The position numbers were made by a program, and so were the translations under genes. DNA of 64,000 nucleotides from Pedobacter cryoconitis. Its GTDB lineage: Bacteria > Bacteroidota > Bacteroidia > Sphingobacteriales > Sphingobacteriaceae. The notes beneath the pieces are model-generated. The model was not told the DNA's origin, did not search any database, and saw nothing but the letters and a program-made list of their open reading frames with translations. Below, piece after piece: positions 9,412 through 20,035 of this stretch (positions within the stretch are counted from its first letter, which is position 1; the number at the start of each line of letters is the position of its first letter). Where the stretch lies: the NCBI RefSeq assembly GCF_014207135.1, contig NZ_JACHCC010000001.1, positions 310,001 through 374,000 on the forward strand, read 5' to 3'.

Positions 9412-12400
9412 TTAAGATTCTTTATCCAGTACTTGTTGTAAGGTTTTGGCGAATCCTTTATCATGTGGAGCCAATAGCATCGTTTTATGATCTCCACTTA
9501 CATCATGGACTTCTACGCCTTTCATCGCATACTTCTGCCAGCCAAGATATTTATAATCTTCTACAAAATAGATATTATCAGTTGCCCTGAACAAATGTAT
9601 TTTTTCATCAAAAGGGGTCAGTTTATAATTCATATAAGCGATATCATACTTCTCATCAATTCTTCGCATAATCTCGTAGATGCCACTCTGCTCTTCCTCT
9701 TTTTCCTGATGAGAGATGCCAAACAATTCCATGAGTTTATATTTGAATATGTTTTTCTGATAAATCAATGTAGGGAGAGGTCTGTTAATCAGCGATCTGA
9801 CAATCCATTTCAGCTTAGGGATCTGCATTTTTAATCTCTTCAGAAAAATGTCCCGCGTTGATCCATGAAGATCGAGATTCCTTGCATTGGTATCAAATAT
9901 ACCCAGCATTTTAATTTCATGCCCCATTTCTCTCAGTTGTCTGGCCATTTCTATGACTACATAACCTCCGAAAGAATAACCTGCTAAGGCATAAGGGCCA
10001 CTCGGGTTCTGTTCCAGGATACTTTCGACGTAATTACGTGCAATATCTTCCATATTATCCATAGGGACTTCTACACCATCCAGACCCTGTGCCTGAATAC
10101 CAAATACAGGCTGGTCGTCATCAAGCAACAGGCCAATTCCACTAAAATTAAGGACATTATATCCTGCGCCATGAACGATGTATATTGGTGTTTTAGTACC
10201 GGAAGGTTTAATCGGAACTAAAGATGTGTAATTCGTGAGTTTGCTTTGTCCATCCAGCAATTTTCCTAAAGTCCGGACAGTAGGGTATTCAAATAAGGTA
10301 GCCAGCGGTAATCCATGGCCATTTGCCTTTTCTATCTGAATCATAAACTGAATGGCAATCAGGGAGTGTCCACCCAGTTCAAAGAAATTATCATCAATTC
10401 CTATTTCTTTAACATTAAGCAGCTCTTCCCATAACCTGACAATGGTGATTTCGGTTTCAGTTTGTGGAGCGGTGTATTTACTTAAATCGCCGGCATGTAA
10501 ATGATCAGGAGCAGGCAGGAGTTTTTTATCTATTTTACCACTGCTGTTTCTCGGAAATTCCATTAGCCAGACAAATACAGAAGGGATCATATATCCCGGT
10601 AGTTTGTTCTGAATCTCATTCCGGACAAAAGGAGTATCCTGTTTACCGGTAGAGGAAGCCAAATAAGCTACCAGTCTTTTCTGTCCGTTATGATCTTCTT
10701 TCGCGGTAACCACTACCTGGGCTATACCAGGGATATGACTCAGCACAGCTTCCACTTCCCCAATCTCAATTCTATGCCCCCTGATTTTTACCTGTTCATC
10801 ATTACGGCCCAGGAATTCAATATTACCATCAGACAAAATATTTGCCAGATCTCCTGTGCGATAAGCACGGACTTGTTTTCCATTAGGTAAATCAAGCATG
10901 ACAAACCGCTCTTCAGTCAGTTCAGGCTGATTTAAATAACCTTCGGCCAGACAGGCACCGGCAATGCATAGTTCACCTGTTTTTCCTTGCGGGAGTATAT
11001 CCAGGCTTTCATCTACGATATAGGCTGAAGTATTGGCAATCGGAGTCCCGATAGTTGGCAACATTGGCCAGTTAGCCGGTTTACCACTTAGTTTTAACTG
11101 AGTGACGATCACATGGCACTCGGTAGGCCCGTACTGATTGTAAAGAATACAATTAGGGATAGCGGTAAAAAACTGTTCTATCTGTGGAGTGATCTTTAAT
11201 TGTTCTCCGGCAGTCATCACCTCTTTTAATGACTTAGGGAATTTCTCCATACTGGTTGCCGTTTCAGCAAGGAACTGTAGCGCGACAAAAGGGAGATATA
11301 CTCTGCTGATTTGTTCCCGCTCAATTTTATCCAGCAAATTATCCGGATTCAGGCGTAACACATCGTCTATTAAGATCAGGTGTCCACCAGAACATAACGT
11401 ACTGAAAATCTCCTGGAAAGATACATCAAAAGTCAATGGCGCAAATTGCAGGGTTTTACTTCCGACAGTAGCAATGGAGTTACTCATTTGCCATTGAGCC
11501 AGATTAACAAAAGCCAGCTGCGGGACATATACACCTTTCGGTTTTCCGGTAGAACCCGAAGTAAACAGGACATAACCATTCGGATTACGGAAATTGATTT
11601 CCTGGACAGGTAAACTGTAGGTCAGATCATAATCTATAGTCTTCAGATTCAGTTTCTTGAAAAACTTGCTCTCTACCGAACCCGCAAGACAAAACTGAAT
11701 TTCTGATTCCTCAATAATCTGGCTTAATCTGGCCTCCGGGTAGGTTGGATCCAGCGGTAAATAGGCTTTTCCTGCTTTCAGAATAGCCAGGATACCTACA
11801 ATCATATTGATTCCCCGGGTAGTACTCAAACCAATAATTTCCTGATCCGGTGCCCGGTGCAGGATTGCCCTGCTCAGATTATCTGCCCGGATATCCAGGT
11901 TGCTGTAACTGATCGATTCATCCTGAAAAGTAATAGCTGTCTGGTCTTTAAACTTGCTGGCTGCATCTTCAAATAAACCCTGAATAGTGAGCTTTTTTAA
12001 ATCTGCTATTTCATGACTATAGTCATTGGTTAGGGTTTTTAAAACAGCTGTACTTCTTTTGAAAACGGGGTCTGAAAGGAAATAAGGAGAATTTTCCAGG
12101 AGCAGGTTTTTTAGTTTCTGTTCCGGATGGGCGACGACAAATCTGAGTATTTTCTCAAAACCGTTCATCATTTGTTTCACCGTTCCGTCTTCAAATAACG
12201 CAGTATTAAATGACCATTCCAGTACAAAATCATCTGCTGAACCTCCGGCATTAATAAACAGCTCAAAGCTTTCAAATGCTCTTGGGTTATTCAGCAACTG
12301 ATAATCCAGGTTCTCAAAAGAGACTCCGTCGTCCATACCCATGTCCACATTAAAAACTACTGGTACCAGTGGAATTCTGGATGGATCTCTGGAGATCTTA

Positions 12401-13476
12401 AGATTACGCAATAAGTTTCCCCAGGTCATTTGCTGGTGATCAAAAGCATCCAGTATAGCTGGTTTACGCTGACTCAGGTATTCTTTAAAACCAAAATTTT
12501 TATTGGGGTAACTTCTTAGCGGTAATAAATTTACGCAATGTCCGACCAGGTTATAATGTCCGGTAACAGACTGACCTGAAGCTGGCAGGCCTACCACTAT
12601 ATCTTTCTGTCCGGTTAACAGATACAGGAAAACTTCAAAGGCCGATAAGATCGTGATGACCAAACCACATCCTTCTGTTTTGCCAACGTCCTTTAACTGA
12701 TGAATGAGAGTCCTGTCAATTTTGAAATCCAGTCTTTTGCTTTTGAAAGTTCTGGTCTGCGGACGCCGGTGATCCACAGGCACATCCAGTACAGGGATTT
12801 TATGCTGATACTGATTGAGCCAGAAAGCCTCGTTTTTCTGATGTTCAGTACTTTTTGAAAAAGCCAGCTCACTATAAGCAAAATCAGTCAATGAACTCAC
12901 TTGAGGTAATATCGGTGTCATTCTTTTGGCCAGAGCCGAATAGATTTTACTGATATCCTGGAGAATGATACCCAGTGACCAGCCGTCACAAATAATATGA
13001 TGAGCGGTAAAAGTAAAATGATATTCCCGGTCCGAAAGTTTAAGTAATGAGGTTTTAAATAATGGACCGTTTAAAAGATCAAAGACAAATAATGCGTCAT
13101 CCTGAACTTTTTTCCGGAGTTCAGCCAGCTGATCTTCTGCACTCCATGCAGAGATATCAAGATAGGACAGGTCATTAACGATCCTGTCAAAAATAAGCAT
13201 CTTAGAACCGTCACCACTAAAAGCCGATCTCAGGGCTTCATGGCGTTCGACGAGTCTGCTGATAGTCTCTTTGAGCAGCTCAGGATCAACTTCACCTTTC
13301 AGACGCAGGGAAATAGATTCATTATAAGCTCTGTTCGCATCATTTCCGCCTAGCATACAGGAAGTCCATAGTTCTGTCTGAGGCTCTGTGGAGGGTGCAG
13401 TATGTGTTATTTCCCCTCCGGAAAAGGGGTTAAAGTCTACTTTTTTATAAATTAAATTTTGTTTAGGATCTATCAT
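9412..13476 (-). CDS. NRPS module: condensation-adenylation-carrier-thioesterase
   Basis: Terminal NRPS module of 1354 residues. Domain order: condensation (about 1-430, HHIICDG at 159-165), adenylation (about 530-960, with FTSGSTGKPKGV and YRTGD), carrier (GGHSL, Ser1038), and type I thioesterase (about 1090-1350, GYSFGG, Ser1168). It condenses the aminoacyl chain from the upstream hybrid enzyme with a second amino acid and releases it by hydrolysis or cyclisation. Placing residues against GrsA gives an adenylation code of about D-V-Q-Y-M-A-Q-V-I-K, close to that of the first adenylation domain. The D-V-Q start recalls proline-type codes, but specificity is uncertain. The frame is open to 13617, but the ATG at 13476, one base after the upstream stop, is the natural coupled start. 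Confidence 0.93.
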   Translation of the reverse strand: MIDPKQNLIYKKVDFNPFSGGEITHTAPSTEPQTELWTSCMLGGNDANRAYNESISLRLKGEVDPELLKETISRLVERHEALRSAFSGDGSKMLIFDRIVNDLSYLDISAWSAEDQLAELRKKVQDDALFVFDLLNGPLFKTSLLKLSDREYHFTFTAHHIICDGWSLGIILQDISKIYSALAKRMTPILPQVSSLTDFAYSELAFSKSTEHQKNEAFWLNQYQHKIPVLDVPVDHRRPQTRTFKSKRLDFKIDRTLIHQLKDVGKTEGCGLVITILSAFEVFLYLLTGQKDIVVGLPASGQSVTGHYNLVGHCVNLLPLRSYPNKNFGFKEYLSQRKPAILDAFDHQQMTWGNLLRNLKISRDPSRIPLVPVVFNVDMGMDDGVSFENLDYQLLNNPRAFESFELFINAGGSADDFVLEWSFNTALFEDGTVKQMMNGFEKILRFVVAHPEQKLKNLLLENSPYFLSDPVFKRSTAVLKTLTNDYSHEIADLKKLTIQGLFEDAASKFKDQTAITFQDESISYSNLDIRADNLSRAILHRAPDQEIIGLSTTRGINMIVGILAILKAGKAYLPLDPTYPEARLSQIIEESEIQFCLAGSVESKFFKKLNLKTIDYDLTYSLPVQEINFRNPNGYVLFTSGSTGKPKGVYVPQLAFVNLAQWQMSNSIATVGSKTLQFAPLTFDVSFQEIFSTLCSGGHLILIDDVLRLNPDNLLDKIEREQISRVYLPFVALQFLAETATSMEKFPKSLKEVMTAGEQLKITPQIEQFFTAIPNCILYNQYGPTECHVIVTQLKLSGKPANWPMLPTIGTPIANTSAYIVDESLDILPQGKTGELCIAGACLAEGYLNQPELTEERFVMLDLPNGKQVRAYRTGDLANILSDGNIEFLGRNDEQVKIRGHRIEIGEVEAVLSHIPGIAQVVVTAKEDHNGQKRLVAYLASSTGKQDTPFVRNEIQNKLPGYMIPSVFVWLMEFPRNSSGKIDKKLLPAPDHLHAGDLSKYTAPQTETEITIVRLWEELLNVKEIGIDDNFFELGGHSLIAIQFMIQIEKANGHGLPLATLFEYPTVRTLGKLLDGQSKLTNYTSLVPIKPSGTKTPIYIVHGAGYNVLNFSGIGLLLDDDQPVFGIQAQGLDGVEVPMDNMEDIARNYVESILEQNPSGPYALAGYSFGGYVVIEMARQLREMGHEIKMLGIFDTNARNLDLHGSTRDIFLKRLKMQIPKLKWIVRSLINRPLPTLIYQKNIFKYKLMELFGISHQEKEEEQSGIYEIMRRIDEKYDIAYMNYKLTPFDEKIHLFRATDNIYFVEDYKYLGWQKYAMKGVEVHDVSGDHKTMLLAPHDKGFAKTLQQVLDKES

Positions 13477-13477
13477 T

Positions 13478-16400
13478 TTAACGAATTGATTCAACCTGAA
13501 GATATTTCTCCGGATTTTCCGGATCAACGATAAACCAGGCAGGATTTCCCGACTGGTCTCTTCCAAGCCTGGCCCCCGGGACAGGTGGTTGAAGATGAGA
13601 TAAAGGGGCAGAGTCATTTAAAGGGATCAGATCTGCCTTCATCAATTCCAGTACACTTTCTTTAAACATTCCGGCAATCTGCAGGATTTCTTCCTGTGTA
13701 TGAGCTTCTGTCAGAAAACAAGGGAAGCCATCCCAGATATGAATTCCTTTGTACCTCAACAGGGTAAACAGCAATTCACTGTATGGATATTCCTCTTTAA
13801 ATTTTATTTTCCACAGCGAGCCAAAATGGGCTGCGAACAACGGAAGCCCGAGTTCTTTAGCTATATTATTTAATAAACCAGCCAGATAAGCTGTATTCTG
13901 ATTTAAATTCAGCTGAAATTCCGGTCCTTTTGCTTTCATATACTCCAGACTGGCTTTTCCGGCCGCCAGTGCCAGCGGATGTCTTACGAATGTTCCTGCA
14001 AAATAGGTTACACCAGTTTCGGGGAAAGAGGTGTCACCATATTGCCAGAAACCACCATCCAGTGCATCCATATATTGTTTCTTTCCGGCGATTGCACCAA
14101 TAGGCAATCCACCACCTATTACCTTTCCATAAGTTCCCAGGTCGGCTTTAATTCCGAATAGTGCCTGAGCACCACCCTGATGTGCCCGGAAACCTGTTAT
14201 GACTTCGTCAAAAATCAGTACAGTTTCAGACTGAAGTGTAATTTTTCTGACTTCTTTAAGGAAATCAACAGGTTGAAATTCAGGTCTTCTGCTCTGTACA
14301 GGTTCTACCAGAACAGCTGCAATTTCATTCGCCCTTTCCCTGATTATATTTAAAGCCTCATCTGTTCCATAATCAAGGATCAGCATATTCTGTACCGCTT
14401 CGGGCATAATTCCCGGAGCCGCAGGAAAACTTTTTAATTTTTTAGTACCCCTGATAATCACCTCATCATTAATTCCATGATAAGAACCTGAAAAGGCTAC
14501 AATCAGCGATCTGCCGGTTACTGTTCTGGCTATTCTCATTGCCCCCAGAACAGCTTCAGATCCGGTATTACATAAAGCGGCACGGTCAAAACCAGTGAAT
14601 TCGCAAATGAGTTTACTTACTTCGCCAGCCAGCTCGTGCTGCGGACCAATCTCATATCCTTTTTCTACCTGTTCCAGGATCGCATTTTTAAGTATTGGAT
14701 GCTGATAACCCAATAAATTTGAGCCGAAGCCATTCAGTGCATCTATATATTCGTTTCCGTCAATATCCCAAAGATGACTTCCCAGCGATTTATTGGCAAC
14801 TATAGAATATACAATTTCTTTAGTGTAAGGCTTAAATCCCGAAACTACCCTTGGATCTGCCATATAAGATCTGTGTTTCTGGGTATAAGCTTTACTGGCT
14901 GCTGTTTTCTGATTGTATTGTTTTGTTAACTGGTCTAAAAATTCTCTCTGTTCAGGTTTTAACTCTGCCGCATTTTTTTCAATCCGGGCAGTTGCACCAA
15001 ACGGTTTTTTAATCTCTGCCTGCTCCTCAGCCGAGAGTTCTGCAGTGGGTTTCACAGGCTGAACAAGTACAGGAGAAGGAGTCGTTGCATTTGCAAGACT
15101 AACTGGTGCAGCGCCACTCATGAGCTCCACCTGCCGGGTCAGTAACTGGAGCTGCTGGGCAATTAAACCCAGTGGCGTATCTGCAGGTGCAAAACCGGTG
15201 GACTGGACAGTCTGATTAATCTGCTGAATAGCTGGTGCAGATGTAATTTCTTCAGGTAAATTCTGATCTATATAAACGGCTAGTGCCCCAATGGTAGCAT
15301 ATTCTTCATTTAATTGTCTGAAAGTAATAGGTAAGGAGAATTCTTTTTTAAGCGTAATCGCTACCTGAGTCAGCAGTAATGAATCCAGGCCGATTTCAAT
15401 AAAACTCTGGTTGGGTGTCACTCCATCCATCTCAATTCCGGACGCATTTTCCAGTAAATGTTTTATTTTTTCAATCAGCGTATCTTTCCTCATGACCGTA
15501 AATGTATTTGTATTTTGTGTATTAATAATTGTCGTTGTTTTCGGTTCCGTTTTTGGACTGACCCAGTATCTCTTTTTATGATAATTATAAGTTGGCAGAT
15601 CAATCTTCCTTCTTTGCTGATTATGATAAAATGCTTTCCAGTCTGGATTCAGGCCTGACAGCCAGATTTTTCCAAGGGCATTTAACAGCGCATCATAGGA
15701 ACCTGTGATTTCTTTTTTGTCCAGACTTGCCACTGCAGTAAAAGGAGTTTTAGCTTCATGCTGCCAGATCAGTGTGGTACAGGTGTTTCCCGGGCCAACC
15801 TCAATAAATACAGGATTATCCAGTTCCAGCAGAGTATCCAGCGCAGGTGAAAATTGAACTGTTTTTCTCAGGTGTTCCGCCCAGTAAGCAGGGTTCTGCG
15901 CTTCCGCATCTGTCAGAAACTGACCGGTTACTGTTGAAACAATAGGTTTTTGAGGCCTGTTTAATTTAACCTGAGCCACAATTTCAGCAAATTCATTCAG
16001 GATAGGATCCATCATAGCAGAGTGAAAAGCGTGACTGGTCAGTAATTTTTTATGTAAAATATGCTTTTCATCCAGCAACAGCTGAAAAGCTTCAATTTCT
16101 TCTGCCCGGCCTGCAACAACACAAAGTTTAGGGCTATTAATTGCCGCAACTGATAAGCTGGCCGGAAGAATTTTTTCTACCTCCGAAACAGCAGTACGAA
16201 CACTCAGCATAACTCCACTGGCAAGCTGACTCACCAGGTTACCCCGGGTTGCAATTAACCGAAGTCCTTCTTCAAGTGTAAAGACGCCCGCTAAATGTGC
16301 GGCAACATATTCGCCGATACTGTGACCGCAAAGTACAGAAGGTTGTACACCCCAGCTCATCCATAGCCTTGCAAGAGCATAAGAAGTTACAAATAGGGCA

Positions 16401-19400
16401 GGTTGTGTATACCTGGTATTATTCAGATCGATACCGGCCTGTATGTTGTCAGCATCAGCATAAATAATGGTTCGGATATCCTTGTCAAGGTAGTTTGCTA
16501 AAATTGCTGCACATTGATCAACGGCGTTACGGTATACCGGCTCATTTTCATAAAGCTCAGTACCCATTTTAAGATACTGGGCACCCTGACCTGGAAACAG
16601 GAACACCGTTTCGCCTGGCAGGTTTTTTAATTTTGCGGAAACAACAGCATTTTCAAGACTGGCCGCTAATTCATTTGTTGTGCCTGCAACTACAAAGGCC
16701 CGGTGTAAGAAATCTTCCCTTGTAGTTTGTAATGTATAAGCCATATCTGCCAGATTGAGACTGGCTGATAGCTGCCCTTTTAAAGCTGCCCCGTAAGCCA
16801 GTAAACTTTCTTCTGATTTGGCCGACCAGGTCAGGAGATTTTTTAACCTGCCTTTGTCCTGATTAATTTCTTGTATATGATCTTGTTCTTCTACAATTAC
16901 ATGGACATTTGTACCGCCTACACCAAAAGAACTGACTCCCGCTCTTCTAATAGTTGTACTATCCCATGTTTTGAGCTGATTGTTTACGTAAAAGGGTGAA
17001 GCTGCGAAATCTATATCCGGGTTGGGTTTTTCAAAATTGATAGAAGGAGGGATCTCCCTGTGATATAAGGCAAGGGTTGTTTTTATCAGACCAGCAACTC
17101 CTGCAGCAGCCGTCATATGGCCCATATTACTCTTAATAGAACCTATCGCACAAAATTGTTTTACAGTTTGTTCACCAAAAGCCTGTTTCAGACCTTCGAT
17201 TTCTATAGGATCACCTAATGGTGTGGCTGTTCCATGCGTTTCTATATAAGAAAGAGAAGAAGCTTCTATTGCGGCATCATCGATGGCCATGGCTATAGCG
17301 GCGGCCTGTCCGTCTGTGCTGGGGGCCGTAAAACTTCCTTTACCACCACCGTCATTATTAACACCGATACCTTTAATCAGGCCATAAATTACATCTCCAT
17401 CAGCAAGTGCATTGCTTAATGTTTTTAAAAGTACAACCCCTGCTCCATCACTGAATACTGTACCTGTGGCTTTTTCATCAAACGAACGGCAGTGTCCATC
17501 TTTGCTTAACATCGCGCCGTCCTGGTAAATATGTCCACTGTGGATAGGAGAGGTAATGCTGGCACCACCGGCTATAGCGACATCACATTGGTTTTTTCTC
17601 AGGCTTTCCACGGCCTGAGATACAGCGAGCAATGAAGTAGAACAGGCTGAGAAAACACTTACTGCTGGTCCTTTTAAATCCAGTTCATAAGCTGTTCTGG
17701 AAGAGATATAGTCTTTTTCATTCACTGTCATGACCTGGAAACTTCCAACCTGGTCAATCAGTTCAGTATTTCCCATGACATTATGGGGGTAATAACTGTT
17801 ATTTCCTGACCCTGCAAATACCCCGATCAATCCATCATAAACGGCGGGCAGATGTCCGGATTTTTCCAGCACATCCCTGCTGATTTCCAGAAATATGCGT
17901 TGTTGCGGATCCATCAGCTCTGCCAGTTTCGGATTAATCCCAAAAAATGCAGGATCAAATAAATCGGCACCATTGAGAATACCCCTCGCTTTTACATATT
18001 GAGGATCATTTTTTAATTCTTCACTTACAGAAGAATCAAGTTCTTCCTTTTTAAAGAAAGTAGTGGTTTCTTTTCCATTACGTAGTACTTCCCATAACTC
18101 GGCTATAGTATCTGCACCTGGAAACTTTCCGGCCATACCGATAATAGCTATCGGCTGTGCCGGGTCATGATGACCAGTTCTGCTTCTTTTCTTTTCCTGT
18201 GAGCTGGATTTAGTATCCAGATAACCAGTAAGTTTAGCGATTTCAGGAAACTGGTAAAGTTTGGTGACCGGTAATTCAATATGTTGTTCTGATCTCAACA
18301 GAGAAACTGTTTTTACAGCTAACAGAGAATTTCCTCCCAGCTCAAAGAAATTGTCATGCATCCCGACAACATCCAGTTCCAGGACAGTGGCCCAGATAGA
18401 AGCAATCTTTTTCTCCAGACTGGATTTTGCGGGTTTATAAAGAACAGCTAAATCAGGTCTTTTACGTTCTGGTAAAGGCAATGCCTTTTTATCTACCTTT
18501 CCACTGTGTGTTTTGGGCAGGGCTTCCATCTGAACAAATGAAGAGGGGATCATATAATCCGGCAGATTATCTTCGAGTTGTTTTCTGATCAGCGTGGTAT
18601 TGGTCTTTTCATGATCAGTAACTAAATAAGCCAGTAATCTGTTTTGACCGCTTAAATCAGGTTTTGCGATAACGATGGCCTGTTTAACTCCATCGATATG
18701 ATTTAACTGAACTTCAATTTCTCCTAATTCAATTCTGTATCCCCTGATTTTAACCTGATCGTCTTTTCTGCCTAAAAATTCTATGGTTCCGTCAGCTTCA
18801 TAACGTGCCAGATCACCAGTCAGATAAACTCTGGTCTGAACATGATCAACCAGAATCCATACAAATTTCTCTTCTGTTAATTCTGGTCTGTTCAGATAAC
18901 CATATGCAAGGTTCAGACCGGCAATACCTAGTTCTCCGGTTTCACCCTGTTCAAGAACATTCTTGTCCTGGTCTAAGATATAAATTTGGGTATTGGAGAT
19001 TGGAGTACCAATATTCGGCAATAAAGGCCAGTGTTCTGGTGTTCCAATTAATTTCAGTTGGGTAACTACATGACATTCTGTAGGGCCATACTGGTTAAAA
19101 AGAGTACAGCTTTTCAGCTGTTCGAAAAAATATTTTACCTGCGGGGTGATTTTGAGCTGTTCGCCGGCTGTCATCACCTCTTTCAGGCTTTGTGGAAACT
19201 GTCCGCTACCAGCAGCAGCTTCTGCGAGAAACTGAAGCGCTACAAATGGCAGAAAGATCCGGTCTATATTGTTATTGCTGATATATTCCAGCAGATTTAC
19301 GGGGTCAAGTCTTAAATCATCATTGATCAATACCAGGGTCGCGCCAGTAGTGAGGGTACAAAGTATTTCCTGAAAAGACACATCGAAAGTCAGCGGAGCA

Positions 19401-19987
19401 AATTGTAAAGTCCTGGTGTCTGGCCCTGCTGCTGAGTTTTGCTGTTGCCATTCAATCAGGTTTACCATTGCTTTTTGCGTCATATATACACCTTTCGGAG
19501 TACCGGTTGAACCTGAGGTATACAATACGTAAGCATTAGGATTTTGTTTTGTAATTGTATGATATGCTTCATCAGCTGAATCTGTTTTTCCGGATAAATC
19601 AGTCAGTCCTGTTTGTTTGAAAAAATCAGTTTCTTCTGCTGGGGAGATACAGGTTTTTATACCCGAAGCTATGACTGTTTGCTGGAGCCTGTGTACCGGA
19701 TATGCCGAATCTAAAGGGAGATATGCTTTACCAGCTTTCAAGATGGCCAGTAAAGAAACAATCATTTCTGCCGATCTGTTTGTACTTATCCCAATTAGGT
19801 CTTCATCCGGAGTTGATAAAGTTATTTTTTGACATAATTTATCTACTTTTTCAAAAAGCTCCTGATAGGTAATCTGCTCTTGTCCGGTATTGAGGGCAAT
19901 GTAAAGCGGAAAACTTCTGGCTGCACGCTCAAAAAGCGTGTAAACCAGGGGAGATAATTTCGAATCAATAGAATCTTGTTTAGTCAT
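13478..19987 (-). CDS. Hybrid NRPS/PKS with in-line aminotransferase (A-PCP-KS-AT-ACP-AMT)
   Basis: A 2169-residue megasynthase. Order: adenylation (about 15-500), carrier (GGNSL, Ser554), ketosynthase (about 611-1035; Cys782 in FSACSTSL, then HGTATPLGDP and SNMGH), acyltransferase (GHSIGEY, Ser1223; HAFH motif suggesting malonyl-CoA), carrier (GLDSL, Ser1536), Pro/Thr-rich linker, and class III PLP aminotransferase (about 1700-2110; Lys1955 in TYGKVIGGG). No ketoreductase, dehydratase or enoylreductase is visible. Inferred reaction: the loaded amino acid is extended by one malonate, and the resulting beta-ketone is transaminated to a beta-amine. The KS-AT-ACP-AMT order and pre-AMT linker resemble iturin-family MycA and microcystin McyE. 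First gene of the operon, coupled to the next by one base. Confidence 0.92.
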   Translation of the reverse strand: MTKQDSIDSKLSPLVYTLFERAARSFPLYIALNTGQEQITYQELFEKVDKLCQKITLSTPDEDLIGISTNRSAEMIVSLLAILKAGKAYLPLDSAYPVHRLQQTVIASGIKTCISPAEETDFFKQTGLTDLSGKTDSADEAYHTITKQNPNAYVLYTSGSTGTPKGVYMTQKAMVNLIEWQQQNSAAGPDTRTLQFAPLTFDVSFQEILCTLTTGATLVLINDDLRLDPVNLLEYISNNNIDRIFLPFVALQFLAEAAAGSGQFPQSLKEVMTAGEQLKITPQVKYFFEQLKSCTLFNQYGPTECHVVTQLKLIGTPEHWPLLPNIGTPISNTQIYILDQDKNVLEQGETGELGIAGLNLAYGYLNRPELTEEKFVWILVDHVQTRVYLTGDLARYEADGTIEFLGRKDDQVKIRGYRIELGEIEVQLNHIDGVKQAIVIAKPDLSGQNRLLAYLVTDHEKTNTTLIRKQLEDNLPDYMIPSSFVQMEALPKTHSGKVDKKALPLPERKRPDLAVLYKPAKSSLEKKIASIWATVLELDVVGMHDNFFELGGNSLLAVKTVSLLRSEQHIELPVTKLYQFPEIAKLTGYLDTKSSSQEKKRSRTGHHDPAQPIAIIGMAGKFPGADTIAELWEVLRNGKETTTFFKKEELDSSVSEELKNDPQYVKARGILNGADLFDPAFFGINPKLAELMDPQQRIFLEISRDVLEKSGHLPAVYDGLIGVFAGSGNNSYYPHNVMGNTELIDQVGSFQVMTVNEKDYISSRTAYELDLKGPAVSVFSACSTSLLAVSQAVESLRKNQCDVAIAGGASITSPIHSGHIYQDGAMLSKDGHCRSFDEKATGTVFSDGAGVVLLKTLSNALADGDVIYGLIKGIGVNNDGGGKGSFTAPSTDGQAAAIAMAIDDAAIEASSLSYIETHGTATPLGDPIEIEGLKQAFGEQTVKQFCAIGSIKSNMGHMTAAAGVAGLIKTTLALYHREIPPSINFEKPNPDIDFAASPFYVNNQLKTWDSTTIRRAGVSSFGVGGTNVHVIVEEQDHIQEINQDKGRLKNLLTWSAKSEESLLAYGAALKGQLSASLNLADMAYTLQTTREDFLHRAFVVAGTTNELAASLENAVVSAKLKNLPGETVFLFPGQGAQYLKMGTELYENEPVYRNAVDQCAAILANYLDKDIRTIIYADADNIQAGIDLNNTRYTQPALFVTSYALARLWMSWGVQPSVLCGHSIGEYVAAHLAGVFTLEEGLRLIATRGNLVSQLASGVMLSVRTAVSEVEKILPASLSVAAINSPKLCVVAGRAEEIEAFQLLLDEKHILHKKLLTSHAFHSAMMDPILNEFAEIVAQVKLNRPQKPIVSTVTGQFLTDAEAQNPAYWAEHLRKTVQFSPALDTLLELDNPVFIEVGPGNTCTTLIWQHEAKTPFTAVASLDKKEITGSYDALLNALGKIWLSGLNPDWKAFYHNQQRRKIDLPTYNYHKKRYWVSPKTEPKTTTIINTQNTNTFTVMRKDTLIEKIKHLLENASGIEMDGVTPNQSFIEIGLDSLLLTQVAITLKKEFSLPITFRQLNEEYATIGALAVYIDQNLPEEITSAPAIQQINQTVQSTGFAPADTPLGLIAQQLQLLTRQVELMSGAAPVSLANATTPSPVLVQPVKPTAELSAEEQAEIKKPFGATARIEKNAAELKPEQREFLDQLTKQYNQKTAASKAYTQKHRSYMADPRVVSGFKPYTKEIVYSIVANKSLGSHLWDIDGNEYIDALNGFGSNLLGYQHPILKNAILEQVEKGYEIGPQHELAGEVSKLICEFTGFDRAALCNTGSEAVLGAMRIARTVTGRSLIVAFSGSYHGINDEVIIRGTKKLKSFPAAPGIMPEAVQNMLILDYGTDEALNIIRERANEIAAVLVEPVQSRRPEFQPVDFLKEVRKITLQSETVLIFDEVITGFRAHQGGAQALFGIKADLGTYGKVIGGGLPIGAIAGKKQYMDALDGGFWQYGDTSFPETGVTYFAGTFVRHPLALAAGKASLEYMKAKGPEFQLNLNQNTAYLAGLLNNIAKELGLPLFAAHFGSLWKIKFKEEYPYSELLFTLLRYKGIHIWDGFPCFLTEAHTQEEILQIAGMFKESVLELMKADLIPLNDSAPLSHLQPPVPGARLGRDQSGNPAWFIVDPENPEKYLQVESIR

Positions 19988-20035
19988 GTTTTGTATTAAA
20001 TCTAAGCTATTTTAGCTTGTTTGAGATAAGGTTTT

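Noticed and set aside
13477-13617. Extended N-terminus for the C-A-PCP-TE protein
   Set aside because: The extra 47 codons overlap the end of the upstream megasynthase gene in another frame and precede the natural coupled ATG at 13476.
8654-19987. Siderophore biosynthesis
   Set aside because: There is no hydroxamate or catechol gene, no TonB receptor and no iron-box-like site, and the AMT/PKS layout does not suggest an iron ligand.
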